DNA of 9,036 bases from an uncultured Clostridium sp. (GTDB lineage Bacteria > Bacillota > Clostridia > TANB77 > CAG-508). Both the position numbers and the translations under genes were made by a program. Below, piece by piece: positions 5,907-9,036 of the stretch (the stretch's first letter is position 1; each line of letters starts with the position of its first letter). The notes beneath the pieces were generated by a model that saw nothing but the letters and a program-made list of their open reading frames with translations, was not told the origin of the DNA and made no database searches. Location: contig USMB01000050.1 of assembly GCA_900555615.1 (NCBI GenBank), positions 1 through 9,036 of the forward strand, in the 5' to 3' direction.

Positions 5907-5957
5907 AAAGCCATATAATGGATTTTATTATAAATTCGTTTTATGGTTTTGTTTTAA
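5907..5957 (+). terminator. Possible weak terminator after phosphatase gene
   Basis: AAAGCCATA (5907-5915) pairs with TATGGTTTT (5942-5950), including one G-U, and is followed by a T-rich stretch. The loop is long (26 nt) and the stem is AT-rich, so this is only a plausible terminator. It sits in the right place, 3 nt after the stop codon. Confidence 0.4.
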
Positions 5958-6012
5958 ATTGATGTAATTATATATATGTAGAGAAATTTTAAGAGTTAAT
6001 TATAAATTTTAT

Positions 6013-6041
6013 TTGACATAATTTACATAAAATGGTATAAT
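6013..6041 (+). promoter_or_regulatory. Consensus promoter of radical SAM operon
   Basis: This is a perfect TTGACA (6013-6018), a 17-nt spacer and a perfect TATAAT (6036-6041), with a TG dinucleotide (6033-6034) giving an extended -10. The start of transcription would be near 6048, leaving a leader of only about 19 nt before the ATG at 6067. That leaves no room for a riboswitch or attenuator. No palindromic operator is obvious next to it. Confidence 0.8.
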
Positions 6042-6066
6042 TTTGTTGTAAATGGAGGGATTTTTT

Positions 6067-7179
6067 ATGATAAAAAATATAGGGTGGACATTAGGAAATG
6101 ACTGTCCTTGTAGATGTAAACATTGCTATTCTTTTTCAGTTAGACAGAAAGGGCAAAATTTAACAAAAGAAATAGTTGATAAAGTTATAGAACAAATTGA
6201 AAAATTAAATGTAGAAACAGTTAATTTAGGTGGTAATGAACCAATTTTTACAAATGGTTTAGATGTTAAAAACAGTATGTTACCATATATATTAAAAGAG
6301 CTGAATAAAAGAAATATAAAGGTAGGTATAACAACTGCTGGAATAAGTCTTATTGCATTAAAAAATACTTATCCTGAATGTTTAGAATTATTAAATGATG
6401 TAGATATTAGTTTGGATTCACCTTTTGAAAATGAACATAATGAAAATAGAGGTGGAGATGTTTATAAATACGCTATTCAAGCTTTAGAAATTTGCAAAGA
6501 ATATAATATTGAATCAGGAATTATAATGTGTGCAATGAACTGGAATTTTACAAAAGACAGAATTGATGCATTATTAGAAATTGCAAAAAAATATGATTCA
6601 AATATAAGATTTAATCTACTTAAACCAATACAACCACAACATTTTAAACTTGTACCTTCAAAAGAACAGGTGTTGGAAAATTATAAATATTTATTTGAAA
6701 AATGCGATACTGTTGAATTAAGTGAACCAATCTTATCAGGGTTAACACAAAATAATAAAGTTAAAGGATGTGCTTGTGGAATCTATTCAATGAGAATAAA
6801 TTCTATAACTCCAGATGGTAAAATACCTGTATCTCCATGTGTATATATGCATGATTATAGAGTTGGAGATTTATTAAAAGATGATATATTTGATATTATA
6901 AATTCAGAGCAATTTAAAGCATTTAAAACAAGAAAAGATAATTATAAAAATATTGAAGGTTGTAAAGACTGTGATAAAGCTGACATATGTAGAGGTGGAT
7001 GTTTTGCTATGGCATATACATACAAAAAATGTGAAACAGGAGAAAAAGATTTGTATGCTAGAGATCCATTTTGCTTTAAAGATATTGATATAGAGAATAA
7101 TATTAATTATAAAAAAAGCAACAAACAATTAGTACATGAAAATTATTTATGCACATGGATAGGAAAACCAAAAAAATAA
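6067..7179 (+). CDS. Radical SAM/SPASM domain enzyme
   Basis: This 370-residue enzyme binds a 4Fe-4S cluster and cleaves S-adenosylmethionine to make a radical. The cluster motif is C13-x3-C17-x2-C20 (CPCRCKHC, with an extra cysteine at 15), followed by the SAM-contacting GGNEP at 55-59. The C-terminal third is a SPASM domain for auxiliary iron-sulfur clusters. C235/C237 and C258 flank a SITPDGKIPVSPC segment. C299-x2-C302-x5-C308-x3-C312 is the classic SPASM signature, with C322, C336 and C362 further on. SPASM enzymes mostly modify ribosomally made peptides or activate proteins such as sulfatases. The true start is the ATG at 6067. GGAGGG at 6054-6059 is correctly spaced for it and overlaps the alternative ATG at 6052. 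Its stop overlaps the ribosome binding site of the next gene, so the two are coupled. The substrate is unknown. Confidence 0.92.
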   Translation: MIKNIGWTLGNDCPCRCKHCYSFSVRQKGQNLTKEIVDKVIEQIEKLNVETVNLGGNEPIFTNGLDVKNSMLPYILKELNKRNIKVGITTAGISLIALKNTYPECLELLNDVDISLDSPFENEHNENRGGDVYKYAIQALEICKEYNIESGIIMCAMNWNFTKDRIDALLEIAKKYDSNIRFNLLKPIQPQHFKLVPSKEQVLENYKYLFEKCDTVELSEPILSGLTQNNKVKGCACGIYSMRINSITPDGKIPVSPCVYMHDYRVGDLLKDDIFDIINSEQFKAFKTRKDNYKNIEGCKDCDKADICRGGCFAMAYTYKKCETGEKDLYARDPFCFKDIDIENNINYKKSNKQLVHENYLCTWIGKPKK

Positions 7180-7191
7180 AGGAGAGTTAAT

Positions 7192-8979
7192 ATGAAATCA
7201 GAAATAGTTGTTAGAAAAAATATGACTCTTACTAATGAAAAAGTAAAAAATATGTGTAGATTGAATTATGAAGATAATGATTTCCTTTTTACAACACAAT
7301 ATGGAAGATGTGTTATTATAGATAAATCAAAGGGAATTATCAATATTGAAGGAGATGATGATAACAATATTCAAGAATATAAAGAATACCTTCAAAATAT
7401 TTTGGAAAAAAGAAAAGATAAAATTATTTTAACAACTTTGTCGCCAGATACACATAGAACCTCTGAAGAAAATTTAGGATTATCATATTTAACTGCAGTT
7501 TTAAGAAAGAGTGGATATAATGTTGAAATAATTGATGGATGGCTTGGAGGCTTAAGCGATGAAGAAGTATTGAGAAGAATTTTGTCTGATAAAGATGCAT
7601 CTATTGTTGGAGTTTCATGCTATATGTCAAACAATGATAAATCAATAGAATTAGCCAAAAGAATAAGAAAAGCTAGACCAGAAGTTAAATTAATGTGTGG
7701 TGGTTTTGGACCATCGTTTAATCCACCAAAATTTGTAAAAGATGGTGTGTTTGATATAGCAATGATTGGAGAGGGAGAAGAATCAATTGTTGAAGTATCT
7801 GATTATTTTACTGGAAATTCAGAAAGAAATATTGAAGATATAAAAGGTATTGCTTTTGAAAAAGACGGAGAAATAGTAAGAACTGAAAAAAGAAATTTAA
7901 TATCTGATTTGGATGTCATACCATTTCCAGCAAGAGATACAATGAAAATGGCAAAAGACAGAAAATCTACGGTAAATATTTTAACTGCAAGAGGTTGTAT
8001 GGGAAATTGCCTATTTTGCTCTGTTAACGCTTTTAATAAATTATCCAATGGAAGTAAATGGAGAGGTAGAAGTATTGATAATATTATAGATGAATTAGAA
8101 CAGCTTCAAAATATGGGAGTTAAATATATTAAAGTTATAGATGATAGTTTCTTAGAACATGATAGAGATGAACAATGGGCAAAGGAGTTTTGTGAAAAAA
8201 TAAAAGCAAGAGGTATCGATGTTTCATTAAGAGGCTCTTTAAAAGCTGACCAAGTTGAAGATAGTAAAATAAAATATTTAAAAGAGGCAGGATTTCATTC
8301 ATTTGCTTGTGGGATTGAAAATGGTTCTGATACAGCACTAAAAAGAATGAATAAAAGTGCTAATCTAGCTGCAAATAAAAAGGCATTAGATATTTTGAAA
8401 AAATATGGAATATATGTTCAAGCAGGCTATATATTATTCGATGATAATACAACATTTGAAGAACTTAAAGAAAATTATGATTTCTTAAGAGAGTATGATT
8501 GGATTATTACAAAAGGAATTTTTTCGGAAATGTTTGCAGCTGATGGAACATTATATACAGAAAAACTAAAGAAAGAAGATAAGATTGTAAAAAATGATTT
8601 ATATGATAATAATAAATATGAAATTGTAGATCCAAAGGTAAAAATGACTTACAATGCTTTGAAAAAATGGCATAAATCACACATGAAGTTATATGATATG
8701 ATTATTGATCCTATTTCATCTCCCAAAGCTATTGACTCAACTGGAGAAAAATCATTTTATAATTTATACTATCAATTGAAATTAAAAGATTTAGACTTTA
8801 TGAAAATGGTTTTAGATAATGTAGAAAGAGGAATTACAGAAGAAGAACTTAATGAAAAAGTTTTGACTCAAATTAGAAGCAACTCTGATTTTTATAGTTC
8901 AATAAATAGAAGTGGACAAGCCTTGTGTGAAAAATATAATCTAAATTATGATGGTAAAGAAAATCCATTTATAAGATAA
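7192..8979 (+). CDS. Cobalamin-binding-domain radical SAM enzyme
   Basis: This 595-residue enzyme has a B12-binding-type Rossmann domain at about residues 78-210, with VEIIDGWLGG, GVSCYM, MCGGFGPS and IGEGEES in the usual order. A radical SAM core follows at about 255-460, with C269-x3-C273-x2-C276 (CMGNCLFC), DDSF at 317-320 and CGIENGSDTALKRMNKS at 373-389. Many members of this class methylate unreactive carbons or rearrange peptides. The cobalamin ligand motif DxHxxG is absent: the matching place reads D115-G-W117-L-G-G120. That is common in this class and means B12 would bind without a protein histidine ligand, if at all. An N-terminal extension (1-77) includes FLFTTQYGRCVIIDKSKG and is unassigned. 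A helical tail (about 500-595) also lacks a known domain. AAAGGAG at 7178-7184 overlaps the previous stop, 7 nt before the ATG. Confidence 0.9.
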   Translation: MKSEIVVRKNMTLTNEKVKNMCRLNYEDNDFLFTTQYGRCVIIDKSKGIINIEGDDDNNIQEYKEYLQNILEKRKDKIILTTLSPDTHRTSEENLGLSYLTAVLRKSGYNVEIIDGWLGGLSDEEVLRRILSDKDASIVGVSCYMSNNDKSIELAKRIRKARPEVKLMCGGFGPSFNPPKFVKDGVFDIAMIGEGEESIVEVSDYFTGNSERNIEDIKGIAFEKDGEIVRTEKRNLISDLDVIPFPARDTMKMAKDRKSTVNILTARGCMGNCLFCSVNAFNKLSNGSKWRGRSIDNIIDELEQLQNMGVKYIKVIDDSFLEHDRDEQWAKEFCEKIKARGIDVSLRGSLKADQVEDSKIKYLKEAGFHSFACGIENGSDTALKRMNKSANLAANKKALDILKKYGIYVQAGYILFDDNTTFEELKENYDFLREYDWIITKGIFSEMFAADGTLYTEKLKKEDKIVKNDLYDNNKYEIVDPKVKMTYNALKKWHKSHMKLYDMIIDPISSPKAIDSTGEKSFYNLYYQLKLKDLDFMKMVLDNVERGITEEELNEKVLTQIRSNSDFYSSINRSGQALCEKYNLNYDGKENPFIR

Positions 8980-8991
8980 GGAGGTATATAT

Positions 8992-9036
8992 ATGGCAATT
9001 ATGAATGTAACTAGAAATGTAAAAAATCAATTTTCA
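8992..9036 (+). CDS. Start of a third operon gene (truncated)
   Basis: Only the first 15 codons lie in the window, reading MAIMNVTRNVKNQFS. A strong AAGGAGG at 8978-8984 overlaps the stop of the cobalamin-type radical SAM gene and is 7 nt from the ATG, so the gene is real and translated from the same transcript. Its length and family cannot be known here. It could be a precursor peptide, another maturation enzyme or a transporter. The visible residues contain no motif. Confidence 0.7.
   Translation, partial: MAIMNVTRNVKNQFS

Overview
The window is very AT-rich DNA. It favours AGA, ATA and TTA codons, has strong AGGAGG-type ribosome binding sites, and carries consensus TTGAAA/TTGACA plus TATAAT promoters. 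Together these point to a low-GC Bacillota, most likely a Clostridia-type commensal. Species cannot be told from the sequence alone. All recognisable genes lie on the + strand. No tRNA, rRNA, transposase, integrase or CRISPR array is visible.

Region 1 (1-5022) is a train of small, mostly unrelated accessory genes. In order they are a VanZ-family membrane protein, a membrane-anchored protein of unknown function, a BilS-like flavodoxin, a decayed EamA-type transporter, a 51-residue small protein, an Erm-type 23S rRNA dimethyltransferase, a four-helix membrane protein of unknown function, an alpha/beta hydrolase and a GNAT acetyltransferase. Most are 20-110 nt apart, each with its own ribosome binding site. 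Most of the train after VanZ is bracketed by two diverged copies (667-758 and 5028-5118) of a roughly 92-nt element. Each copy is a 13-bp inverted repeat whose loop holds the -35 box of a near-consensus promoter. The arms differ between copies, but pairing is kept by compensatory changes.

Region 2 (5023-5903) holds the second copy of that element with no convincing gene directly behind it, then a perfect 14-bp AT-rich inverted repeat, a separate strong promoter and a histidine phosphatase gene.

Region 3 (6013 to the end) is a tight operon behind a perfect-consensus promoter. It encodes a radical SAM/SPASM enzyme, a cobalamin-binding-domain radical SAM enzyme with an unusual N-terminal extension, and the first 15 codons of a third gene cut off by the window end. 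Each stop codon overlaps the next gene's ribosome binding site. Two radical SAM enzymes made together suggest modification of a ribosomally made peptide or another shared substrate. No precursor peptide is proven here. The truncated third gene is the obvious candidate to examine.
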